Below the pieces are notes generated by a model that was not told where the DNA came from, did not search any database, and saw only the letters and a program-made list of their open reading frames with translations. From Anaerolineales bacterium (GTDB taxonomy: Bacteria; Chloroflexota; Anaerolineae; Anaerolineales; Villigracilaceae), in contig JAICRQ010000213.1 of NCBI GenBank assembly GCA_025966435.1, forward strand, positions 1 to 6,294: a stretch of 6,294 nucleotides of DNA, written 5' to 3'. Within the stretch, counting starts at the first letter, position 1. Each line of letters begins with the position of its first letter. Shown here piece after piece: positions 1-6,294 of the stretch. The position numbers were made by a program, and so were the translations under genes.

Positions 1-1155
<1,155 letters not shown>

Positions 1156-1163
1156 CTAAGATC

Positions 1164-1490
1164 TTATACCGGCAGGTACCAGCCCAGTGTAAAACTGGTT
1201 AGATTCATCCCCAGGCTTAGGAGAACAGCTTCCTTGATACTCAGATCATTGGCAGGAATGAAATAGAGAAAAATGCTCTCGGCGATCCAAATCAGAATTT
1301 CTGAAATGAATAGTGTGACTAAATAATTCTGAAAGAACAGGTTCAATGCAATCCAAAGCATCGATTGCGTGATCAAATTGCCGCAAATGTTAGTGACTAG
1401 GATAGGTATAACAGATTTCTTTGCCCAAAGGGAATATGCAATGATGACCGCACTCTCAAGAATGAGAGTGATTCCAAGAGTGACAATCAA
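1164..1490 (-). CDS. small polytopic membrane protein (108 aa), partner of the GPKP protein
   Basis: I do not know a function. The frame stays open upstream to 1565, but that extra part is a Cys/Gly/Pro-rich shadow of the neighbouring gene. I start it at TTG 1490, which overlaps the previous stop as TTGA, a classic coupled arrangement. From there the protein is almost all membrane, with four likely helices at about 2-22, 27-53, 56-78 and 85-105. A KK pair follows helix 1. Buried polar residues include Glu12, Asn34, Asn38, Gln42, Glu64, Glu71 and Asn96, more than simple anchors need. The pattern (Glu in helix 1, KK, TNxxxNxxTQ in helix 2, two Glu in helix 3) recalls the C-terminal membrane domain of Firmicutes hypothetical proteins whose N-terminus carries a GPKP motif; this is memory, not a search. 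No Shine-Dalgarno is seen, so translation probably depends on the upstream gene. Confidence 0.72.
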   Translation of the reverse strand: MIVTLGITLILESAVIIAYSLWAKKSVIPILVTNICGNLITQSMLWIALNLFFQNYLVTLFISEILIWIAESIFLYFIPANDLSIKEAVLLSLGMNLTSFTLGWYLPV

Positions 1491-2014
1491 ATCACTTTCG
1501 AGCGGCGAAGCAGGAACACAGACAGCCCCACAACCAGGCCCACACCCACAATAGCGCAGATGCAAGCCACGAGTATGCTAGTCGTCCGTGGGAAGATCCC
1601 CAAACTAAAGCGGGCTTCGACCAGCAAATCATCCGGGCGGATCGTGACCATATACTTCGAATCAAACCCCGCTGTTTCAAAGATATTACTCTGGCGTGTC
1701 TTGCCGTCTGAAAATTCGAGTTCGATCTGGTGGTAGCGAGCAAAGCCATACGCAGTGGCATGGCAGCTATTCAGCTCGCAGAAAAAACCTTGCGGACCCC
1801 CCTCCTCAAGCAACAAGGCATCGCTGCAATCGGGCTGGTCGCACTCGAATAAAATCCCCGAAATGATTGTTAGCGGCGGCTCATTGATCATCTCCTGCCG
1901 GAACTGAAAGTCCATGGTTGGCTTGGGACCGGTATCTGCGAAAACAGAACTGGCAGGGAAAATCGCTAGAAAGAAAATAAGAACGAAAAAGAGTTTTGTC
2001 AGCCTGAAGGTCAT
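1487..2014 (-). CDS. secreted, membrane-anchored GPKP-motif protein with four cysteines
   Basis: Conserved hypothetical envelope protein of 175 residues from the ATG; a GTG two codons earlier (2020) is an alternative start. Numbered from that GTG, a hydrophobic signal peptide (9-28) ends in a likely signal peptidase I site, VFA before DT. The mature protein opens with DTGPKPTMDFQF. An extracytoplasmic domain follows with cysteines in two Cx4C pairs (60/65 and 81/86), suited to disulfides outside the cell, and the segment ELEFSDGKTRQSNIFET. A C-terminal helix (147-171) and LRRSK give a type I topology, with the bulk outside. Its stop overlaps the TTG of the next gene, a polytopic membrane protein, so the two are probably made together and may interact. 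No clear Shine-Dalgarno precedes either start. It lies about 30 bases after the 72-residue gene, likely in one operon. The family is recognised only as uncharacterised. Confidence 0.85.
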   Translation of the reverse strand: MTFRLTKLFFVLIFFLAIFPASSVFADTGPKPTMDFQFRQEMINEPPLTIISGILFECDQPDCSDALLLEEGGPQGFFCELNSCHATAYGFARYHQIELEFSDGKTRQSNIFETAGFDSKYMVTIRPDDLLVEARFSLGIFPRTTSILVACICAIVGVGLVVGLSVFLLRRSKVI

Positions 2015-2043
2015 TTTCACTTGAGGGAATTATCAGGAAAGGT

Positions 2044-2262
2044 TCAATTCGCTCGAGCCTGGTTGATCAGAATCCCAATCGTGGTCCTGATAAAGAGTCT
2101 CGTCTCCTTAGGAGAGAGTCCGGTCTTTTGCGCGATCTGTCGAACCGCCTCTTCCTGCTTTTCCTTATCGCCCATGATCGCCAGAAGAGTATGCAACCAG
2201 ACCTCGGGGTTGATTTTAAAATTCTCTCTGCTTTCCAAATCAAAGTCGAATTCGTTTTCCAT
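2044..2262 (-). CDS. small acidic helical protein of unknown function (72 aa)
   Basis: I do not recognise this gene. It encodes a soluble 72-residue protein with no signal peptide or membrane segment. The N-terminus is acidic (MENEFDFDLE). The rest is predicted helical: a helix around WLHTLLAIM, a charged helix around 33-46, then GLSPKETRLFIRTTIGILINQ, which reads like a helix-turn-helix or other compact three-helix fold. The start is supported by AGAGAGG (2271-2277) eight bases before the ATG and a TATAAT box at 2293-2298. Its stop lies about 30 bases before the secreted GPKP gene, so it is probably first in a three-gene operon. A small DNA-binding or adaptor role for the membrane genes behind it is possible but is inference. 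A longer plus-strand frame over the same bases (2021-2413) starts on TTG without support and is rejected. Confidence 0.75.
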   Translation of the reverse strand: MENEFDFDLESRENFKINPEVWLHTLLAIMGDKEKQEEAVRQIAQKTGLSPKETRLFIRTTIGILINQARAN

Positions 2263-2292
2263 ACCTCTTACCTCTCTTCTTGAGATAAGAGA

Positions 2293-2298
2293 ATTATA
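2293..2298 (-). promoter_or_regulatory. -10 box upstream of the 72-aa gene and its operon
   Basis: A perfect TATAAT on the minus strand predicts a start near 2286 and a leader of about 24 bases that includes the AGAGAGG ribosome binding site. No convincing -35 hexamer sits 16-18 bases upstream. The 113-base gap after the lipoprotein gene holds no recognisable terminator, so read-through from that gene is also possible. Confidence 0.45.
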
Positions 2299-2375
2299 TC
2301 CTCCAGAGAAGCGGAAGTACCCCGCCTGTAACCTACTGCTCGGAAAATGTAATATATTTGAATCGCTTTCAGACT

Positions 2376-2726
2376 CTATCGCCGGAGACGTACGAAAAGT
2401 GCAAGCAGGCTGACGATAACCGTCACGCCCAGCAGGAAGCCCAAATCATATTCGCTCCCCGCGTTGTGTACTTCGTACATGTGAATGTCAGAATTGAAAA
2501 ATGAGAAGACGAGGGTAATCGGGGCGATAATACCGTGCCACAATCCGGCACCGGCGCGCGCCACGCGTCCCAGCGCGTCGGGTTGGTTGATCATCGGGTT
2601 GGGTCCGGGAGCGGTAAGCTGCATTGTCGAGCTAGGCGTCGTGACCTGTACGCTGGAATTAGAAGCGCAAGCCGCCATCAGGACAGTACATGTTACAAGC
2701 AGACCTAACCGAAGGATGTTCTTCAT
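2376..2726 (-). CDS. small lipoprotein with GLWHGIIAP core and C-terminal membrane helix (copy 2)
   Basis: A 116-residue predicted lipoprotein of unknown function. A basic, hydrophobic signal peptide ends in a lipobox with Cys20 (MAAC), so the mature N-terminus should be lipid-anchored on the outer face. A short polar linker (VTTPSST...PGPNP) leads to GLWHGIIAPI (61-70), an amphipathic or membrane-dipping segment, then SFFN, MYEVHN and DLGFLLGV, and a C-terminal hydrophobic helix (about 95-112) ending RLRR. The GLWHGxIAP...YEVHNxG...GFLxG core resembles small uncharacterised membrane proteins I recall from Firmicutes and other bacteria, which usually lack the lipobox. The frame is open to 2831, but GGAGGT (2731-2736), four bases before this ATG, and the signal peptide fix the start. 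It is a close tandem paralogue of the gene at 2892-3236. Confidence 0.9.
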   Translation of the reverse strand: MKNILRLGLLVTCTVLMAACASNSSVQVTTPSSTMQLTAPGPNPMINQPDALGRVARAGAGLWHGIIAPITLVFSFFNSDIHMYEVHNAGSEYDLGFLLGVTVIVSLLALFVRLRR

Positions 2727-2730
2727 TTCA

Positions 2731-2736
2731 ACCTCC
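2731..2736 (-). promoter_or_regulatory. Shine-Dalgarno that sets the lipoprotein start
   Basis: GGAGGT lies four bases before the ATG at 2726. It decides between that Met and an in-frame one 35 codons upstream (2831), which has no ribosome binding site and would bury the lipoprotein signal peptide inside the protein. Confidence 0.8.
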
Positions 2737-2822
2737 AGAACCGTCAGAGTATGGTTCCACGGCGTTACAACAACGAAGAGAAAATAGAATAGACTGTTAA
2801 TGAATTGGAGTGGGTCAAATTC

Positions 2823-2828
2823 ATTATA
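2823..2828 (-). promoter_or_regulatory. -10 box directly after the terminator, for the second lipoprotein gene
   Basis: A perfect TATAAT on the minus strand starts within the tail of the terminator at 2834-2865. It predicts a start near 2816 and a leader of about 90 bases before the ATG at 2726. The -35 region would lie in the hairpin loop and shows no good match. The two paralogous genes would then be separately transcribed units. Confidence 0.4.
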
Positions 2829-2833
2829 CAATA

Positions 2834-2865
2834 AAACTTCCCGGTTCGATTCGCCCGGGAAGTTT
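2834..2865 (-). terminator. Rho-independent terminator of the first lipoprotein gene
   Basis: The 11-bp arms AAACTTCCCGG and CCGGGAAGTTT (2834-2844 and 2855-2865) pair perfectly around a 10-base loop. On the minus strand they are followed by TATTG after the arm's own TTT. It lies about 26 bases beyond the stop of the gene at 2892-3236, the expected place for its terminator. Confidence 0.85.
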
Positions 2866-2891
2866 ATTTGGTTGCGTGGCTACACGAGATA

Positions 2892-3236
2892 TTAACGCCA
2901 TCTGCCGCCAAGCAGACCTAGAAGCAGGAACACAAAAGCCACACCGATCAAAAATCCGAGGTTATAGTCTCGTCCATTATTGTGTACTTCATACATCTGC
3001 ATGGCAGGGTTGAAAAACGAGCCGACAACCATCACCGGAGCGATGATCCCATGCCAGAGTCCCTGCACGAAGCCGGAGATGCGGCCTCCCTCAGCCGGCT
3101 CATTCAGTTGAGGGTTGGGCCCGGGTGATCGCAGCTCGACCGTTGATTCAGGCGTGGTCACCTCCAGGTCAGACCCCGGAGCGCATGCTGATAACATCAG
3201 CAGCAATATCACAATGGAAATGAGTGTTTTCTTCAT
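2892..3236 (-). CDS. small lipoprotein with GLWHGIIAP core and C-terminal membrane helix (copy 1)
   Basis: A 114-residue predicted lipoprotein of unknown function and the tandem paralogue of the next gene. The signal peptide (MKK then a Leu/Ile run) ends in lipobox LSAC with Cys18. The mature part repeats the same plan: a VTTPEST...SPGPNP linker, GLWHGIIAP (59-67), GSFFN, MYEVHNNG, YNLGFLIGV and a C-terminal helix (about 92-110) ending GGRWR. From the lipid cysteine to the stop both proteins have exactly 97 residues and align without gaps, with 51 identities by hand count. AGGAGG five bases before the ATG (3242-3247) supports the start. The gene is bounded by terminators on both sides, at 3299-3334 and 2834-2865, so it looks like a single-gene unit, although I could not find a clear promoter for it. 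A protein anchored at both ends could sense or stabilise the membrane, but this is speculation. Confidence 0.91.
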   Translation of the reverse strand: MKKTLISIVILLLMLSACAPGSDLEVTTPESTVELRSPGPNPQLNEPAEGGRISGFVQGLWHGIIAPVMVVGSFFNPAMQMYEVHNNGRDYNLGFLIGVAFVFLLLGLLGGRWR

Positions 3237-3298
3237 TTCTGCCTCCTAGGTTGTTTAACGAGGTCTTTTCTCCTCCGTTGCGCGGGACAAAGATAACA

Positions 3299-3334
3299 AA
3301 TTCTCCCCGGTCAATGAAGTGACCGGGGAGAATT
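3299..3334 (-). terminator. strong hairpin terminator after the clostripain-like gene
   Basis: A perfect 15-bp stem (arms 3299-3313 and 3320-3334, core TTCTCCCCGGTCA) encloses a 6-base loop. On the minus strand it is followed by TGTTATCTTT, a moderate T-rich tail. It lies about 50 bases past the protease stop. The stem is symmetric enough to act in either direction, but no plus-strand gene faces it. Confidence 0.85.
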
Positions 3335-3356
3335 GTCTAACTTCCCAGAAAGTCAT

Positions 3357-3375
3357 GACGGGTTAGCAACCCGTC
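3357..3375. repeat. small perfect palindrome, candidate dispersed repeat
   Basis: GACGGGTT and AACCCGTC form a perfect 8-bp inverted repeat around AGC. It sits between the protease stop and its terminator, with no T-tract of its own, so it is not a second terminator. Short palindromes of this form (GGACGGGTTGCTAACCCGTC) look like dispersed intergenic repeats seen many times in some environmental bacterial genomes. Only one copy is in this window, so the repeat nature is inferred. Confidence 0.45.
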
Positions 3376-3382
3376 CTACTCT

Positions 3383-5557
3383 TTAGCGAGTGTAGTTGAT
3401 AAATTCAAAGTTCGAGACGGAGTTATTGTCGAAGTCATAGGCAACGATTCCGACGGCGTACTGACCGTCCACCGGATAATCCCCGTAAAAGGAGAAGCCC
3501 TCTTCTCCCCAGGTGAACACGTCGCTGCTCAATTCGTAACTATAGGTCGCATTGTCATTGGCGTCAAACGTATAGAACTGAACATAATCGGTAAACTGGT
3601 CTCCAATCTGCGGATCAACCTCTACAGGAGTACTGGCTCCATTATCATCTTCATCCGGGAAGGCATAGGCGTAGAGGAAGTTTCCATCCGCATCGAAGTA
3701 GAGGCTTGCATCCACCGATGTGCCGCTGAGAGCATATGTATATTGACCATACACCTGGTATACAGTCTCTCCGTCTGCGCTCAGGTATTCCGCTGGTTCA
3801 ACCAGCACAAAAGCATCATGCTCTCCGTCCGTGAGCTTGTAAAGCGTAGGAGACCATTCGTACTGAATCTGCACCGGGCTGGGACCATAATCTGGAGCAT
3901 TCACGCCATCAACAGTAGTCGTGTTATCGGCGATATAGTAAGAAATATCCCCGATCCAATACGACTCTGAGTCCGGGTTCCAGAAATACAGCACTGTATG
4001 GATGTAGGCGACGTTTCCCTCCACGGTTGTGGACACAGTCACAGTTTCGTCACCAGTGATCTCGGTATCTGAAATTTGGATCGGCGCGACCGACATCTGC
4101 GAAGCACCGGGCGCGACGATCTCTGCAGTGCGTGAGGGAGCCACCGCGAATCCTTCCTGCGGCGCAAACTCTTCACCGGTGTAATGATACGCAAGAAACT
4201 CATCCCATACGGATAGTTCAAGGAACTTCGATGAAGATTCCGCGTAGTACGGAGGGAACTCTGCGTTAAGTTCGGTGTAATAATACAGATCCGAGTCGGG
4301 GAAGTGGAAGGCAATGCCATTCGAGCCAGACATGTTGATGCCATGTTTTTCCGCAACGACAGCGGAATCGATCGCGGTCTGTAATTGGACAGCGGACTGC
4401 TCAATCTCGGTTTCATCCGTCAGAGTGGTCAGGACTTCGGCAAAGTTCCCAAGATCGATAAACGAGGGAGAAACCTCTTCCCCGAAAAGCGAGAAATAAC
4501 TTCGAGTATACGTCCGCGCTTCAGCTACAAGGGATTGATCGAGATCGGTGATGGTGGAGAGGAACTGGTTCATAGCCCCGATCACATCCGGCATCCGTGC
4601 GCTTTCGACCGCGCTGAGCGTTGTCGTGGACTCTTCCTGGGCGATCTCATCGGCAGAAGCTCTGCCGCCGCTCAGGAGAATATCGTTCGTCACATAGGTG
4701 GAGATGATCGCTTGCGAAAGCCCGGCTCCGTTCACAGACGGATTCTGCGCGAGCTGCTCCAGCCAGGCGGCGTACGACCAACCGTACCCGGGCTCCACCT
4801 CTTCGGATGCGACCATGTAATTTGAATAGGGATACAGAGAGCCAAAGACTTCGATCTGCCCCATCAGACAGGCATCAAAGCCGATCATCTCGAACTTATC
4901 GATGCCTGTATTCTGGCGAATCTGCTCGATGGAAGAAACGATCTCAGGAATGGACAAGTCTGAATAAGCAGAAGTTGACATATCCGAGAAGCCGCCGGTC
5001 CAACCGCCACCATGATCGGACATGATTAACGCGTATTTCTGGGCGGGATAATTCTGGATTGCCCAGGTGACAAAGTCGATCAGCGTCTGTGGGTTTCCGG
5101 TATCCACCTCCCCCACCGATTGGACAACAGGTGAGGTGATGTGGTCGAGATCGTTATCCTGCGTAATCAGGAAGCGACGCGTATCAGTCCAGTCCCCATC
5201 GCCGGTAAAGGCGCCTGCATACCGGTCCATCTGTACGACAATGTTCATCTGCGGATTGGACCCTACCACTTCCATCTCATTGATATCGACCCACATGTTC
5301 TCTTCCAGCACTTCATCATCCGCCGCCGAATAGACGATTACCGTCCAGGCAGGTAATTCGGAAGGATTCACAGACGGCTCCGTCGTAGAGTTTGGGACCG
5401 GCGGGTTATTTGTGGTTGGCGTCGGGTTATTGAAGCCCGCGACGATCTGGTCCCCGTAGAAATACAGCCCTACACCGGAACAGCACACACATACAAAACA
5501 AATTGCTACCAAAGCACTAATGGATGGGAGGATCCACTTTGAATTCGTCTTACCCAT
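3383..5557 (-). CDS. membrane-anchored clostripain-like cysteine protease (peptidase C11)
   Basis: Predicted peptidase C11 (clan CD) acting outside the cell. An N-terminal anchor (about 8-35) contains a cysteine cluster (VCVCC) but no lipobox. A Pro/Thr/Asn-rich linker (42-68) leads to the catalytic domain (about 70-460), which begins WTVIVYSAADDE. The dyad is clear: His182 in SDHGGGW and Cys230 in GFDACLM, 48 residues apart, close to the 46 of PmC11 (His133/Cys179). Asp228, two residues before the Cys, matches the S1-pocket Asp that gives Arg/Lys specificity in this family. GIAFHFP (415-421) is another family landmark. Residues about 461-724 form an acidic, Tyr-rich, probably beta-rich region I cannot assign. 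AAAGGAGA (5563-5570), five bases before the ATG, fixes the start. It stands alone between its own promoter region and a strong terminator. Substrates are unknown; degradation of external protein or envelope processing would fit. Confidence 0.94.
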   Translation of the reverse strand: MGKTNSKWILPSISALVAICFVCVCCSGVGLYFYGDQIVAGFNNPTPTTNNPPVPNSTTEPSVNPSELPAWTVIVYSAADDEVLEENMWVDINEMEVVGSNPQMNIVVQMDRYAGAFTGDGDWTDTRRFLITQDNDLDHITSPVVQSVGEVDTGNPQTLIDFVTWAIQNYPAQKYALIMSDHGGGWTGGFSDMSTSAYSDLSIPEIVSSIEQIRQNTGIDKFEMIGFDACLMGQIEVFGSLYPYSNYMVASEEVEPGYGWSYAAWLEQLAQNPSVNGAGLSQAIISTYVTNDILLSGGRASADEIAQEESTTTLSAVESARMPDVIGAMNQFLSTITDLDQSLVAEARTYTRSYFSLFGEEVSPSFIDLGNFAEVLTTLTDETEIEQSAVQLQTAIDSAVVAEKHGINMSGSNGIAFHFPDSDLYYYTELNAEFPPYYAESSSKFLELSVWDEFLAYHYTGEEFAPQEGFAVAPSRTAEIVAPGASQMSVAPIQISDTEITGDETVTVSTTVEGNVAYIHTVLYFWNPDSESYWIGDISYYIADNTTTVDGVNAPDYGPSPVQIQYEWSPTLYKLTDGEHDAFVLVEPAEYLSADGETVYQVYGQYTYALSGTSVDASLYFDADGNFLYAYAFPDEDDNGASTPVEVDPQIGDQFTDYVQFYTFDANDNATYSYELSSDVFTWGEEGFSFYGDYPVDGQYAVGIVAYDFDNNSVSNFEFINYTR

Positions 5558-5603
5558 ACAATTCTCCTTTGCAAAAGGCTAAAAAGATTTCAAGAATTTG
5601 TCG

Positions 5604-5609
5604 ATTGTA
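5604..5609 (-). promoter_or_regulatory. possible -10 box for the protease gene
   Basis: TACAAT (one mismatch to consensus) lies in an AT-rich stretch and would start transcription near 5597, about 40 bases before the ATG. No good -35 hexamer is seen at 16-18 bases. The whole 152-base gap between the HEPN stop and the protease ATG holds only this and a weak CTCTG/CAGAG inverted repeat; no clear terminator follows the HEPN gene. Confidence 0.3.
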
Positions 5610-5709
5610 ATTCTTATTCAGAAAAAACTCATTACAAGACCCCTCTGCGACGTTTTGGTTACAGAGCAAACCTGCACGTTAATCAGGTATACACCTTACA
5701 AATTCGTAT

Positions 5710-6081
5710 TTATCCCTCCAAAATGACCTTTGCCGCCTCAAAAAAGCTCCCAGCGATCTCCACCGCCCTCTGCGCCTCTTCAGAGGTCACACGGTTTTCT
5801 GCGTTTCTCATTGCAAAAAGCCAGTTGAGGTTCGCGCCCTGCTCCTTCGTCAACCGCCGCCCGTTGACAAAAATCTCCTGGAGGAGCGTAATGACATCAC
5901 CGTGCCTGGCTGGCTCGATCTCTTCGTCCAGTAACAGCGCACGAGCTGTGTGAAACACGGAATCCGAGGCGCGGGAAGCGGCAGCCTCGAATTGATCTGT
6001 TTCCAGATGGTCTTTTGCCGCTTGTAGAAGGGTGATCGCCTCCTCTACATTCGCCTTGATCTCGCTACCATAGCTGCTCAT
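5710..6081 (-). CDS. UPF0332/HEPN-domain protein
   Basis: A 123-residue all-helical protein matching the UPF0332 type of HEPN domain. Signs are the helix FEAAASRASDSVFHTARALLL (31-51), equivalent to the usual EAA.RA.Y..F..ARALL pattern, then ARHGDVITLLQEIFV (58-72), and the last helices with LFAMRNAENRV (88-98) and EEAQRAVEIAGSFFEAAK. HEPN proteins are often toxins or RNases paired with MNT nucleotidyltransferases, but others are only binding or scaffold proteins. The RNase signature Rx4-6H is not formed here: Arg92 is followed by NAENRVTS with no His. The usual UPF0332 Asp-Tyr after the Arg is also replaced (Glu95-Asn96). No nucleotidyltransferase gene adjoins it on either side within the window. 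AGAGGAG (6091-6097) supports the start and overlaps the upstream gene's stop, so the two are probably co-translated. Activity as a toxin is doubtful. Confidence 0.85.
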   Translation of the reverse strand: MSSYGSEIKANVEEAITLLQAAKDHLETDQFEAAASRASDSVFHTARALLLDEEIEPARHGDVITLLQEIFVNGRRLTKEQGANLNWLFAMRNAENRVTSEEAQRAVEIAGSFFEAAKVILEG

Positions 6082-6095
6082 GATAAAAATCTCCT

Positions 6096-6293
6096 CTATA
6101 CGGGAACCAGTTCCGTTGTCGTGTCTCTGGATTTCTTACGAGACATTTCCTTCACATATTGAATCGAGCCAGGTGTGTTGTATTTTTCTTTATATGCCTG
6201 GCTGACCAGATCCTTGAGATGCTCACTCCGGGTTTGAATCGCTCGGATGGGAATTTCTCTGTCCCCAATAAAGAGGCTTCCGTACGGATCCTC
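6096..6293 (-). CDS. C-terminal end of a probable DUF2255-family protein (partial)
   Basis: Sixty-five codons open at the right window edge and end at TAG. The visible part reads EDPYGSLFIGDREIPIR, then SEHLKDLVSQAYKEKYN, GSIQYVKEM and a final TTTELVP. The AYxxKY...TTxELVP ending fits my memory of the C-terminus of DUF2255 proteins, a small family of unknown function with a split-barrel-like fold. That assignment is from memory and from a third to a half of the protein at most. It ends 14 bases before the HEPN gene, whose ribosome binding site overlaps this stop, so the two form an operon. The start and N-terminal domain lie outside the window. Confidence 0.75.
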   Translation of the reverse strand, partial: EDPYGSLFIGDREIPIRAIQTRSEHLKDLVSQAYKEKYNTPGSIQYVKEMSRKKSRDTTTELVPV

Positions 6294-6294
6294 G

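Noticed and set aside
1491..1565. Upstream extension of the polytopic membrane gene to ATG 1565
   Set aside because: The extra 25 residues are Cys/Gly/Pro-rich and coincide with the bases encoding the upstream gene's membrane helix; no ribosome binding site.
2021..2413. 130-codon plus-strand frame over the 72-residue gene
   Set aside because: It starts on TTG with no ribosome binding site and runs across two minus-strand genes and their gap; the minus-strand frame has a ribosome binding site, a promoter box and consistent direction.
2727..2831. Longer start (2831) for the second lipoprotein
   Set aside because: It would place the signal peptide and lipobox internally; GGAGGT before 2726 is decisive.
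3257..3279. Imperfect hairpin with an internal GGAGGAG in the leader of the first lipoprotein gene
   Set aside because: Seven pairs with a bulge and no start codon after the purine run; too weak to call a riboswitch or leader peptide.
4039..5356. Several frames on both strands within the protease gene (such as 4039-4416 minus, 4385-4825 plus and 5067-5333 plus)
   Set aside because: All lie inside the 724-codon C11 gene, lack ribosome binding sites and have low-complexity basic or Ser-rich composition.

Overview
The window looks like a piece of a Chloroflexota chromosome, probably an Anaerolineae-like lineage (medium confidence). The reasons are moderate GC, a clostripain-family protease on a cysteine-rich N-terminal membrane anchor, and small membrane and lipoprotein genes of a style I associate with that phylum. 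No rRNA or other phylogenetic marker is present, so this rests on protein style. Every gene I accept is on the minus strand, so transcription runs from the right edge to the left. No stretch longer than about 170 bases lacks a gene. I see no tRNA, rRNA, CRISPR array, insertion sequence or phage gene.

Reading with transcription, from the right: (1) The last 65 codons of a probable DUF2255-family protein (6096-6293) are followed 14 bases later by a UPF0332/HEPN-domain protein (5710-6081), in a tight two-gene unit. (2) A 724-residue membrane-anchored clostripain-like (peptidase C11) protease has its His/Cys dyad intact and an uncharacterised C-terminal region (3383-5557). A strong hairpin terminator and a separate small palindrome follow it. 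(3) Two tandem paralogous small lipoproteins (2892-3236 and 2376-2726) share a GLWHGIIAP core. They align without a gap after the lipidation cysteine. A terminator lies between them, and its tail abuts a TATAAT box for the second gene.

(4) A likely operon follows: a 72-residue soluble unknown (2044-2262), a secreted single-pass protein with a GPKP motif and four cysteines (1487-2014), and a polytopic membrane protein that starts on a TTG overlapping the previous stop (1164-1490). The last two look like halves of one functional unit. (5) At the left edge is tgt, tRNA-guanine transglycosylase for queuosine (1-1125), cut by the window at its C-terminus. It appears to be read from a leaderless transcript, because a TATAAT box sits 7 bases before the ATG and there is no ribosome binding site.

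Tgt is the only clear housekeeping enzyme. The middle of the window is a cluster of envelope proteins of unknown job, all predicted to be exported or membrane-bound except the 72-residue protein. The most novel material is the paralogous lipoprotein pair and the split GPKP/membrane pair. The sequence does not prove that these form one system.
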